Shown piece by piece: positions 9,454 through 17,237 of a stretch of 64,000 nucleotides of DNA. The number at the start of each line of letters is the position of its first letter. Position 1 is the stretch's first letter. The DNA is from Mycobacterium sp. DL (GTDB lineage Bacteria; Actinomycetota; Actinomycetes; Mycobacteriales; Mycobacteriaceae): assembly GCF_039729195.1 (NCBI RefSeq), contig NZ_CP155796.1, forward strand, positions 1,302,001 through 1,366,000. The letters are read 5' to 3'. The translations under genes and the position numbers were made by a program. A model generated the notes under the pieces. The model saw nothing but the letters and a program-made list of their open reading frames with translations. It did no database searches and was not told where the DNA came from.

Positions 9454-10590
9454 ATGCGAGACATGGTCGAAATCGGCATGGGCCGGACCGCGCGTCGAAC
9501 CTACGAACTCGGTGACATCAACATCGTCCCGTCGCGGCGCACCCGCTCCTCGAAGGACGTCTCGACGTCCTGGCAGCTGGATGCGTACCGGTTCGAGATC
9601 CCGGTCATCGCGCATCCCACCGACGCCCTGGTCTCGGTGGAGTTCGCGATCGAGCTCGGACGCCTCGGCGGCCTCGGTGTGCTCAACGGGGAAGGACTGA
9701 TCGGGCGGCACGCCGATGTCGGTGCGCGCATCACCGAAGTCCTCGAGGCCGCGCACAAAGAGCCCTATCCGTCGGAGTCGATCCGGCTGCTTCAGCAATT
9801 ACATTCGGCGCCAATAGATCCCGAGCTCCTCGGGGCCGCCGTCGCGCGAATCCGCGAGGCCGGGGTGACCACCGCGGTGCGCATCAGCCCGCAGAACGCG
9901 CAGGCGCTGACGCCCACATTGGTGGCGGCGGGCATCGACCTGTTGGTCATCCAGGGCACGATCATCTCCGCCGAGCGCGTCGCGCAGGACTCCGAACCGC
10001 TCAATCTGAAGACCTTCATCTCCGAGTTGGACGTCCCCGTGGTCGCCGGAGGCGTGCTCGACCACCGCACCGCACTGCACCTGATGCGCACCGGCGCCGC
10101 CGGCGTCATCGTCGGCTACGGCTCGACCTCCGGGGTGACGACCTCGGACGAGGTTCTGGGTATCAGCGTGCCGATGGCCACGGCCATCGCCGACGCCGCG
10201 GCGGCACGGCGCGAGTACCTCGACGAGACCGGCGGGCGGTACGTGCACGTGCTCGCCGACGGCGACATCCACACCTCCGGAGACCTCGCGAAGGCGATCG
10301 CCTGCGGTGCGGACGCCGCAGTGCTCGGCACCCCGTTGGCCTCGGCCGCCGAAGCGCTTGGGGGAGGCTGGTTCTGGCCCGCAGCAGCGGCGCACCCGTC
10401 ACTGCCGCGCGGCGCCCTGCTGGAGGTGGCCGCCGACGAGCGACCGTCGCTGGAGCAGGTGCTCAACGGACCCTCGGACGACCCGTTCGGCTCGTTGAAC
10501 CTCGTCGGTGGTCTGCGTAGGTCGATGGCCAAGGCCGGCTACTGCGACCTCAAGGAGTTCCAGAAGGTCGGGCTGACCGTCGGGAGTTGA
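9454..10590 (+). CDS. guaB3: IMP dehydrogenase-like protein GuaB3
   Basis: 378 residues. IMPDH/GMP reductase barrel without CBS domains; opens MVEIGMGRTARRTYEL, typical of mycobacterial GuaB3. AAGGA is 9 bases before ATG 9454; ATG 9463 is an alternative start matching M. tuberculosis. The catalytic loop reads GYGSTSGVTTSDE: the position of the nucleophilic Cys in GuaB2 (SICTT) is not Cys, so canonical IMPDH chemistry is unlikely. The nucleotide-binding segment VLADGDIHTSGDLAKAIACGAD is conserved. Possibly a regulatory or moonlighting partner of GuaB2; that role is inference. Likely cotranscribed with guaB2. Confidence 0.95.
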   Translation: MRDMVEIGMGRTARRTYELGDINIVPSRRTRSSKDVSTSWQLDAYRFEIPVIAHPTDALVSVEFAIELGRLGGLGVLNGEGLIGRHADVGARITEVLEAAHKEPYPSESIRLLQQLHSAPIDPELLGAAVARIREAGVTTAVRISPQNAQALTPTLVAAGIDLLVIQGTIISAERVAQDSEPLNLKTFISELDVPVVAGGVLDHRTALHLMRTGAAGVIVGYGSTSGVTTSDEVLGISVPMATAIADAAAARREYLDETGGRYVHVLADGDIHTSGDLAKAIACGADAAVLGTPLASAAEALGGGWFWPAAAAHPSLPRGALLEVAADERPSLEQVLNGPSDDPFGSLNLVGGLRRSMAKAGYCDLKEFQKVGLTVGS

Positions 10591-10596
10591 TCCGGC

Positions 10597-11223
10597 TCAT
10601 CCCATGCTGCGCAGCGTGCGGACCAGGTAGTCGTCGATCAGGCTCGTTCGCGCGGGCGAATCGTCGGTCGTGATCAACAGTGCGTAGAGCCCGAGCAGGA
10701 AATAGATCGCGCTGTTCATCGGCGTGACGTCGGAGCCGGTGTCGCCGCGCTGCCGGGCCGCCTCGATCTGGTCGGCGACCAGGACGATCAGGGGGTGGTC
10801 GTGGCCCTCCTCGGTCGCCGGTCGGGTCGGTGAGAAGTGCAGCGCCAGGAAGTCCTTGAACAGCAGCACCCCGAGGCGGCGTTCGAGGCCCATCACGAGA
10901 TCCACCGCTTCGCGCAGTGACGACGCCAGGTCCACCTTCGACTTGGTGAACTGTGCGAACCGCTTGGCGATCCGGCTCTCCTCGCGCAACTCGAGTTCGA
11001 GTAGCACGTGTTCCTTGGTGGGGAAGTGGAAGAAGAACGTGCCATGGGCGACGCCGGCCGCTGCCACGATGGCGCCGACGTCGGCATCGGCCATCCCGGT
11101 CCGCTTGAACTCCGCGATGGCCGCACCCATCAGCCGCTCTCGGGTCTGCAGGCGTTTCGCCTCGCGGGCAGTGATGCCCTCTGTCGTCCGGTTCGCCACA
11201 GCCACCGACAGTATCGCCCGCAC
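10597..11223 (-). CDS. TetR family regulator next to choD
   Basis: Up to 208 residues. A TetR helix-turn-helix is clear around residues 30-75 (ADADVGAIVAAAGVAHGTFFFHFPTKEHVL); the C-terminal ligand domain is unclassified. GTG 11223 is the longest start; GTGs at 11205 and 11199 (giving VANRTTEGITAREAK) are equally plausible. Divergent from choD, whose promoter carries a TTACC/GGTAA palindrome, so this protein may repress choD and itself. Convergent with guaB3 (6 bases). Confidence 0.85.
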   Translation of the reverse strand: MRAILSVAVANRTTEGITAREAKRLQTRERLMGAAIAEFKRTGMADADVGAIVAAAGVAHGTFFFHFPTKEHVLLELELREESRIAKRFAQFTKSKVDLASSLREAVDLVMGLERRLGVLLFKDFLALHFSPTRPATEEGHDHPLIVLVADQIEAARQRGDTGSDVTPMNSAIYFLLGLYALLITTDDSPARTSLIDDYLVRTLRSMG

Positions 11224-11248
11224 CGGTTAGGGTCGCCTCTCTAGCAAG

Positions 11249-11271
11249 TTACCGGTGGGTAAGTTCATAAT
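11249..11271 (+). promoter_or_regulatory. choD promoter with TetR-type operator
   Basis: Palindrome TTACC-GGTG-GGTAA (11249-11262) lies immediately upstream of CATAAT (11266-11271), which ends 6 bases before the choD ATG. The palindrome would occupy the spacer between -35 and -10, a classical repressor position. It is in the space shared with the divergent TetR gene. Confidence 0.6.
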
Positions 11272-11277
11272 GTCTGG

Positions 11278-13014
11278 ATGGAGCCTGACTACGACGTCGT
11301 CATCATCGGTTCGGGGTTCGGTGGCAGTGTCAGCGCACTGCGGCTCACCGAAAAGGGCTACCGGGTCGGCGTGCTGGAAGCCGGCCGCCGGTTTGCCGAC
11401 GACGAATTCGCCAAGACCTCGTGGAACCTGCGCAAGTTCCTGTGGATGCCGCAACTCGGGATGTACGGCATCCAGCGCATCCACCTGCTGCGCAACGTCA
11501 TGATCCTGGCCGGCGCAGGCGTCGGCGGGGGATCGCTGAACTACGCCAACACGCTGTACGTGCCGCCGGAGCCGTTCTTCAACGACCCCCAGTGGAAGGA
11601 CATCACCGACTGGCGCGCCGAGTTGATGCCGCACTACGAGCAGGCCCAACGGATGCTCGGCGTGGTGACCAACCCGACCTTCACCGACGCGGACCGGATC
11701 ATGAAGGAGGTTGCCGAGGACATGGGAGTCGGCGACACCTTCGTCGCCACGCCGGTCGGGGTGTTCTTCGGCGCCGACGGGCAGAAGACGCCGGGCAAGC
11801 GCGTCGCAGATCCCTACTTCGGTGGTGCCGGGCCGGCGCGCACCGGGTGCATCGAGTGCGGATCCTGTATGACCGGGTGCCGGTACGGCGCCAAGAACAC
11901 GCTCGTGAAGAACTACCTGGGGCTCGCGGAATCCGCAGGGGCGCAGGTGCATCCGCTGACGATGGTCAAGGATTTCAAGCAGCGCCCCGACGGGCTGTGG
12001 GAAGTGCACACCACACGCACCGGCGGCAAGCTGCGCAGGCGGCGAAAGACCTTCACGGCGCGCTACGTGATTCTCGCGGCAGGCACCTGGGGTACCCAGA
12101 AGCTGCTGTTCAAGATGCGCGACACCAACACGCTGCCGAAGATCTCCGATCGCCTCGGCGTGCTGACCCGGACCAATTCGGAGTCCATCGTCGGTGCGGG
12201 GCGCCTGGCGGTGTCCGACGATCTGGACCTGACCCACGGCGTGGCGATCACGTCGTCGATCCATCCGACGAGCGACACCCATGTCGAGCCGTGCCGCTAC
12301 GGTAAGGGTTCCAACGCGATGGGCCTGCTGCAGACGTTGATGACCGACGGTGCCGGACCGCAGGGCACCGACGTGCCGCGGTGGAAGCAACTGTTCGTCA
12401 ACGCCCAGGCCGACCCGAGGGGCACGCTGCGGCTGCTCAACCCGCGTCGCTGGAGTGAACGCACCATGATCGCGCTGGTCATGCAGAATCTCGACAACTC
12501 GATCACCACGTTCACCCGCAAGACCAAGCTCGGCGTCCGACTGCTCGACAGCAAGCAGGGCCACGGCCAGCCCAACCCGACGTGGATCCCGGCGGGCAAC
12601 GAGGTCACCCGGCGCATCGCCGAGAAGATCGACGGTGTCGCCGGCGGCACCTGGGGCGAACTGTTCAACATTCCACTCACGGCCCACTTCCTCGGTGGCG
12701 CGGCGATCGGCGACTCGCGGGAGAGCGGCGTCATCGACCCGTACCAGCGGGTGTACGGCTATCCGACGCTGTCGGTGGTGGACGGTGCCGCGATCTCGGC
12801 CAATCTCGGTGTGAATCCGTCGCTTTCGATCACCGCCCAGGCCGAGCGAGTGGCGGCGCTGTGGCCGAACAAGGGCGAGGAGGATCTGCGTCCCTCCCAG
12901 GGTGAGCCCTATCGACGGCTCTCGCCCATCGCCCCGGCGCATCCGGTCGTCCCGGTGGAGGCGCCCGCGGGGCTGCGCAGCCTCCCGATCGAACCGGTCA
13001 CGTCCGCGGGATAA
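11278..13014 (+). CDS. choD: ChoD, GMC-type FAD oxidoreductase (annotated cholesterol oxidase)
   Basis: 578 residues. The FAD dinucleotide fold starts at residue 5 (VVIIGSGFGGSVSA), with the GMC signature GAGVGGGSLNYANT near 80-93 and the C-terminal FAD/substrate segment ISANLGVNPSLSI. Unusually it also carries C191-x2-C194-x2-C197-x3-C201 (GCIECGSCMTGC), which looks like a ferredoxin cluster and is conserved in M. tuberculosis ChoD as I remember it. Annotated as 3-beta-hydroxysterol oxidase, but the family's real substrate is debated, and the cysteines are unlike Streptomyces cholesterol oxidase. Apparently leaderless; sulP follows on the same strand. Confidence 0.95.
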   Translation: MEPDYDVVIIGSGFGGSVSALRLTEKGYRVGVLEAGRRFADDEFAKTSWNLRKFLWMPQLGMYGIQRIHLLRNVMILAGAGVGGGSLNYANTLYVPPEPFFNDPQWKDITDWRAELMPHYEQAQRMLGVVTNPTFTDADRIMKEVAEDMGVGDTFVATPVGVFFGADGQKTPGKRVADPYFGGAGPARTGCIECGSCMTGCRYGAKNTLVKNYLGLAESAGAQVHPLTMVKDFKQRPDGLWEVHTTRTGGKLRRRRKTFTARYVILAAGTWGTQKLLFKMRDTNTLPKISDRLGVLTRTNSESIVGAGRLAVSDDLDLTHGVAITSSIHPTSDTHVEPCRYGKGSNAMGLLQTLMTDGAGPQGTDVPRWKQLFVNAQADPRGTLRLLNPRRWSERTMIALVMQNLDNSITTFTRKTKLGVRLLDSKQGHGQPNPTWIPAGNEVTRRIAEKIDGVAGGTWGELFNIPLTAHFLGGAAIGDSRESGVIDPYQRVYGYPTLSVVDGAAISANLGVNPSLSITAQAERVAALWPNKGEEDLRPSQGEPYRRLSPIAPAHPVVPVEAPAGLRSLPIEPVTSAG

Positions 13015-13153
13015 GACAGTCCGGGCGCGGGTGACGTCCGCCACGTAATTTCAACTCATCCCTCCGGTAAGGGTAAGGTTGCCGACGGCAGCGCGCGGCG
13101 TGGCGTGTACCGCTGCGCCGGGTGGCGTTGTGCTGCAATCTGATTGGAGTTCC

Positions 13154-14689
13154 TTGAACAAGCGAGTGGCTGCGGCCGCCCCCACGATCCGCGAGGCGGG
13201 AGACCCGAGCACGTCTGTCTGGGCCGCGTTGCGTTCTCCACGACGGCTGAAGACCGAGGTCCTGGCGGGCCTGGTCGTGGCGATGGCACTGATTCCCGAA
13301 GCCATCTCGTTCTCCATCATCGCGGGCGTCGACCCCCGGGTCGGGCTGTTCGCGTCGTTCACTATGGCGGTGACGATCGCCTTCGTCGGCGGACGCCCGG
13401 CGATGATCTCGGCGGCGACCGGGGCGATCGCGTTGGTGATCGCGCCACTGGCGCGCGAGTACGGTCTCGACTACTTCATCGCGGCAGTCCTGCTCGCCGG
13501 TGTCCTGCAGATCGTGCTCAGCGTGCTGGGGGCGCGGCTGATGCGGTTCATTCCGCGCAGCGTCATGGTGGGGTTCGTCAACGCCCTGGCGATCCTGATC
13601 TTCCTGTCGCAGTTGCCGCACCTGCTGGGCGTGCCTGCGCTGGTGTATCCGTTCGTGGCCGTCGGCCTGCTGATCATGGTGTTCCTGCCGAAGCTGACGA
13701 CTGCGGTGCCGGCCCCGCTGATCGCCATCGTCGGACTCACCGGTGCGGCCCTGCTGTTGGGCGTGGACCTGCCCGACGTCGGCGACCAGGGCGAGTTGCC
13801 GTCGAGTCTGCCGGCGCTTCTGGTGCCGAACGTGCCGCTCAGGATGGAGACCCTGTCGATCATCGCCCCCTATGCGTTGGCCATGGCGTTGGTGGGCCTG
13901 CTGGAATCGCTGATGACGGCCAAGCTGGTCGACGACATCACCGACACCCACTCCGACAAGACCCGCGAGGGCTGGGGTCAGGGTGTCGCCAATGTGGTCA
14001 CCGGGTTCTTCGGCGGCATGGGCGGTTGCGCGATGATCGGCCAGACCATGATCAACGTGAAGGTCTCAGGTGCGCGCACCCGGATCTCCACCTTCCTGGC
14101 GGGCGTGTTCCTGCTCGGCCTCGTTGTCGGTCTGGGGGACATCGTCGGGCTGATCCCGATGGCGGCGCTGGTCGCGGTCATGATCATGGTGTCGGTGGCC
14201 ACGATGGACTGGCACAGCATCTCTCCGTCGACACTGCGGCGGATGCCTCGCAGCGAGACCCTGGTGATGGCGGCCACGGTCGCTGTGACGGTGTTCACCC
14301 ACAACCTGGCCTACGGCGTCATCGTCGGATCGCTCACGGCGATGGTGCTTTTTGCGCGTCGAGTGGCCCATCTTGTGACCGTCGAAAGGTCCGACGGGAC
14401 CACCGACGCCGACGGCACGGTCACAAGCGTGGTCTACCGCGTCCGAGGTGAACTCTTCTTCGCCTCCAGCAACGACCTGGTCTACCAGTTCGACTACCTG
14501 GGTGATCCTGACAGCGTCGTGATCGACATGTCGGACTCACACATCTGGGACGCCTCGACGGTCGCCGCGCTGGACGCGATCACCACGAAGTACGCGGCGA
14601 AGCACAAGAGCGTCGAGATCGTCGGCCTCAACCAGGATTCCGCCGACCGCCACGACCGGCTGTCGGGCAATCTCGGTGCCGCTGAGTGA
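13154..14689 (+). CDS. SulP family anion transporter with STAS domain
   Basis: 511 residues from TTG 13154, which has GGAG 4 bases upstream; an in-frame TTG at 13079 would add 25 unlikely residues. The membrane domain has 10-12 hydrophobic segments including the SulP signatures PEAISFSIIAGVDPRVGL and GGMGGCAMIGQT. A cytoplasmic STAS domain occupies the last ~110 residues (VVIDMSDSHIWDASTVAALDAI). SulP proteins carry sulfate, bicarbonate or dicarboxylates; the sequence alone does not choose between them. No carbonic anhydrase or sulfate-assimilation gene is adjacent. Convergent with the GT87 gene, 3 bases apart. Confidence 0.9.
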   Translation: MNKRVAAAAPTIREAGDPSTSVWAALRSPRRLKTEVLAGLVVAMALIPEAISFSIIAGVDPRVGLFASFTMAVTIAFVGGRPAMISAATGAIALVIAPLAREYGLDYFIAAVLLAGVLQIVLSVLGARLMRFIPRSVMVGFVNALAILIFLSQLPHLLGVPALVYPFVAVGLLIMVFLPKLTTAVPAPLIAIVGLTGAALLLGVDLPDVGDQGELPSSLPALLVPNVPLRMETLSIIAPYALAMALVGLLESLMTAKLVDDITDTHSDKTREGWGQGVANVVTGFFGGMGGCAMIGQTMINVKVSGARTRISTFLAGVFLLGLVVGLGDIVGLIPMAALVAVMIMVSVATMDWHSISPSTLRRMPRSETLVMAATVAVTVFTHNLAYGVIVGSLTAMVLFARRVAHLVTVERSDGTTDADGTVTSVVYRVRGELFFASSNDLVYQFDYLGDPDSVVIDMSDSHIWDASTVAALDAITTKYAAKHKSVEIVGLNQDSADRHDRLSGNLGAAE

Positions 14690-14692
14690 GGA

Positions 14693-15913
14693 TCAATGCA
14701 CCCCGGCGAGAACCGGTTCGGCCGACGGTGGTGTGGCGTCGTCCCGGCCGGTCGGGCGCCGTCGTGCGACAAGCGCCGCCGCGATCAGCACCGCAGCGGC
14801 CGTGAAGAACTGAGCGCTGCCGACGATCTGCTGCCAGATGGCCGGTGATGCGGTGCTCTCGAGAATCTCGTGCGGGCCGATGATGAACACCGCGATCGCC
14901 GATGCGAGAAACGGACGCCACGAACGGTATTGGGGCGCCATCACCAGCGGGACCAGGATGACGCAGTACACCCAGTGATGGGTGACGGCGATCGGGGCGG
15001 CGAGCAGAATGGCCAGGGCCACAACGCCCATCGCCACAACGTGCTCTCCGTTGCGCACGAAGCGCCGCGCCGCCCAGAAGGTCACGACAGCCACCGTGAT
15101 CGCGGCGACGAGCCATACGATGTCTTTGATCGTGCCCTCGAGCCCGAACCGTGCCAGTGGACCGGTGATCGCCTGGTTGCGGCTGAACTCGTGATTGCCG
15201 GCGCGGTCATCGCGGAAGAACTCGCTGACCCAGAACCACTTCGAGTCCTGTGGTCTCAGCCAGAACCCGGCTGCGACGGTCGCCAGGAACACTGCGATGG
15301 CGGTGGTGATCGCCCGGAAATCCCGCCGTGCCAGCAGGAACAGAGCGAAGCCCGCCGGTGTGAGCTTGACCGAGGCGGCGAGTCCGATGGCGGCACCACG
15401 CAGTGCCCGGGGCACGGCGCGCAGGCAATCGGCGACGACCAGAGCCATCAGGACGATGTTGATCTGGCCGAATTCGAAGTTGGACTGCACCGGTTCGAGC
15501 ATGAGCGCCGGACCGAGGAGCAGTACCGCAGAGAAATCAGGCCGGTCCACCTTCAGACGTGCCAGACAGATCCGTAGGACCCACCACACCAGCGCGATGT
15601 TCAGCACTGCCCACACGATCTGCAGCAGCGCCGGAGCCAGCCAGCTCATCGGCACGAACAGCGCAGCGGCGAACGGCGGGTAGATGAACCGGAATCCTGA
15701 CGACGTGGGAAAGTCCTCGGAGTACAGGGGCAGGTGACGGCTGAACGCGCTCCCGGCATCGCGGAACACCGACAGGTCCAGTTGGAAGAGCGTGACCGAC
15801 TGAACGATCAACGTTGCGGATACCCAGACGGTGAAGAGCACTGCTGCGGCGCAGTAGAGCCTTTGCGCTGACGGAGCGCCGAGGAAGCCCAAACCCTCCC
15901 GCATCCGACGCAT
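14693..15913 (-). CDS. GT87-family polyprenol-phosphate mannosyltransferase-like membrane protein
   Basis: 406 residues with about ten membrane segments. After the first helix comes an external loop with DLSVFRDAGSAFSRHLPLYSEDF, containing the Asp typical of GT-C glycosyltransferases, then FRFIYPPFAA and EFGQINIVLMAL, both characteristic of the GT87 (DUF2029) family that includes PimE and the alpha-1,2-mannosyltransferase of lipomannan branching. It likely transfers mannose or arabinose from a polyprenyl-phosphate donor on the outer face of the membrane. Acceptor unknown. GAGGAG and AAGGA precede ATG 15913. The following 141 bases to the next gene are empty. Confidence 0.85.
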   Translation of the reverse strand: MRRMREGLGFLGAPSAQRLYCAAAVLFTVWVSATLIVQSVTLFQLDLSVFRDAGSAFSRHLPLYSEDFPTSSGFRFIYPPFAAALFVPMSWLAPALLQIVWAVLNIALVWWVLRICLARLKVDRPDFSAVLLLGPALMLEPVQSNFEFGQINIVLMALVVADCLRAVPRALRGAAIGLAASVKLTPAGFALFLLARRDFRAITTAIAVFLATVAAGFWLRPQDSKWFWVSEFFRDDRAGNHEFSRNQAITGPLARFGLEGTIKDIVWLVAAITVAVVTFWAARRFVRNGEHVVAMGVVALAILLAAPIAVTHHWVYCVILVPLVMAPQYRSWRPFLASAIAVFIIGPHEILESTASPAIWQQIVGSAQFFTAAAVLIAAALVARRRPTGRDDATPPSAEPVLAGVH

Positions 15914-16054
15914 TCCTTCGCTCCTCTGTGCGAACCCTGGGCACTCGAGGAGCGCCGCCCTAACGGTACCGATACCAGACAGTGTCGAAACTGTGACCTG
16001 GTTTTCGATACCCCCCGGGTCGGAACTGCAAACCTGGGCACGAAGTGCGGCGCG

Positions 16055-16771
16055 TCACGGTCGGTTGGCGAGATACACGGTGTTGGCGGAGCGGCCCCGG
16101 GTCAGCGGGTTGTCGAACCAGATCTGCCGGGCTTCGACGTCGGTGAACACCGATTCCAGGGTTGAGCAGAAGTCGTCGTCCGGCGGGTCGTCGGACCACA
16201 GGGCGAACGTTCCTCCCGGAGCGAGGTGTTTCGACGCGGCGTGCAGTCCGTCGTGGGTGTAGAACGCGGCGTGCGGGTGGTCGAGCACGTGGCGTGGGGA
16301 GTGGTCGATGTCGAGCAGGATCGCGTCATAGGTCCGGCCGGGAGCGTCGGGCGCGAATCCCGCCGCGCCCGTCGCGGCGGCGAAGAAGTCCGCACGCACC
16401 AGCTTGACCCGGCTGTCGGAGGACAACCCAGCGGTGTCGGGGAGCAGGTCGCGGCGGTGCCAATCGATGATGGCTTCGGAGTACTCGATCACCGTCAGCG
16501 ACCGGATGCGATTGCACAGCAGGGCTTCCTGTGCGGTGTAGCCCAGGCCGAGTCCGCCGACGACGACGTCCAGGTCTGCTCCGGACGTCCGCTCCAGGCC
16601 GAGCTTCGCCAGTTCCCGTTCGGCGACGGTGAACAGACTCGACATCAGGTATTCGTCGTCGAGCTTGACCTCGTAGACATCGGCACGCACCGCGAGATCG
16701 AAGCGGCGCCGCAGGCTGACGACACCCATCGGTGTTTGCTGCCAACCCAATTCCTCGAAACGCGCGCTCAT
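16055..16771 (-). CDS. Spermidine synthase-like SAM-dependent methyltransferase fold protein
   Basis: 238 residues from ATG 16771. A Rossmann fold with VVVGGLGLGYTAQEAL (SAM/dcSAM-binding loop near residue 70), VIEYSEAIIDWH and DAILLDIDHSP resembles spermidine synthases lacking the N-terminal strand domain. Many actinobacterial members have no known polyamine role, so the substrate is open. The start is supported by TATCGT 6 bases upstream on the minus strand and by a poor-looking, Cys-rich upstream extension. Divergent from a MerR gene with 58 bases between starts. Confidence 0.8.
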   Translation of the reverse strand: MSARFEELGWQQTPMGVVSLRRRFDLAVRADVYEVKLDDEYLMSSLFTVAERELAKLGLERTSGADLDVVVGGLGLGYTAQEALLCNRIRSLTVIEYSEAIIDWHRRDLLPDTAGLSSDSRVKLVRADFFAAATGAAGFAPDAPGRTYDAILLDIDHSPRHVLDHPHAAFYTHDGLHAASKHLAPGGTFALWSDDPPDDDFCSTLESVFTDVEARQIWFDNPLTRGRSANTVYLANRP

Positions 16772-16777
16772 CGAGCA

Positions 16778-16783
16778 ACGATA
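16778..16783 (-). promoter_or_regulatory. -10 hexamer of leaderless spermidine synthase-like gene
   Basis: TATCGT on the minus strand with a 6-base gap to ATG 16771; no Shine-Dalgarno in between. It lies back-to-back with the MerR gene promoter (16818-16823). Confidence 0.5.
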
Positions 16784-16817
16784 GCCCGCGGTGAGGCAGT
16801 CTCCTCGCCCGTTACGG

Positions 16818-16823
16818 TAGGTT
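16818..16823 (+). promoter_or_regulatory. -10 hexamer of leaderless merR gene
   Basis: TAGGTT followed by 6 bases and then GTG 16830; no Shine-Dalgarno. Confidence 0.5.
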
Positions 16824-16829
16824 CCGGGT

Positions 16830-17228
16830 GTGCACATGCAGATCGGACAGGTGGCGGCGAAGACCGAGTTGTCGATCCGCACGGTGCGCCACTACGACGA
16901 CGTGGGGCTGGTGACGCCGTCGGCGCGCAGTGTGGGGGGATTCCGGCTCTATACCGAGGCTGATGTCGAACGATTGCTGGTGATCCGCCGGATGAAGCCG
17001 CTGGGCTTCACGTTGGCCGAGATGAAGGAATTGCTTTCCGCCCTGGACACGTTGTCGGAGTCGAAAGCCTCGGCGGCCGAACGCAAAGCGGCGGTGCGAC
17101 GTCTACACGATTACCGCGCCAAGACCGACGAGAGCGCCGAGCGGCTGCGGCGACAGCTGGCCTACGCCGAGGAACTGGCGGGTTTGCTCACTGAGCGCGC
17201 CGAGGTGTCGGCCGGGCGCCACGACTAG
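16830..17228 (+). CDS. MerR family transcriptional regulator
   Basis: 132 residues. N-terminal winged helix (IGQVAAKTELSIRTVRHYDDVGLVTPSAR), second wing GGFRLYTEADVERLLVIRRMKPLGFTLAEM, then a dimer-forming coiled coil (AAERKAAVRRLHDYRAKTD). There is no C-terminal Cys pair for metal binding, so the effector is probably not a thiophilic metal. GTG 16830 or ATG 16836 both possible. guaA starts 9 bases after its stop and its own promoter overlaps that stop. Target unknown; the divergent spermidine synthase-like gene is the obvious candidate. Confidence 0.87.
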   Translation: MHMQIGQVAAKTELSIRTVRHYDDVGLVTPSARSVGGFRLYTEADVERLLVIRRMKPLGFTLAEMKELLSALDTLSESKASAAERKAAVRRLHDYRAKTDESAERLRRQLAYAEELAGLLTERAEVSAGRHD

Positions 17229-17231
17229 ACT
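17226..17231 (+). promoter_or_regulatory. guaA -10 overlapping the merR stop codon
   Basis: TAGACT uses the TAG stop codon of the merR gene as its first three bases and is followed by 6 bases and GTG 17238. The arrangement predicts an independent, leaderless guaA mRNA. Confidence 0.5.
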
Positions 17232-17237
17232 GTCCCG

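Noticed and set aside
10849..11222. Alternative plus-strand gene through the TetR region
   Set aside because: Ser/Arg-rich shadow frame; the minus strand has an intact helix-turn-helix.
11227..13044. 605-codon minus-strand frame opposite choD
   Set aside because: Shadow of the GC-rich choD frame: Arg/His/Asp-rich, no family resemblance, antisense to a clear flavoenzyme.
13079..13153. Longer N-terminus for the SulP transporter
   Set aside because: TTG start without a Shine-Dalgarno and 25 residues unlike the family; the TTG at 13154 is preceded by GGAG.
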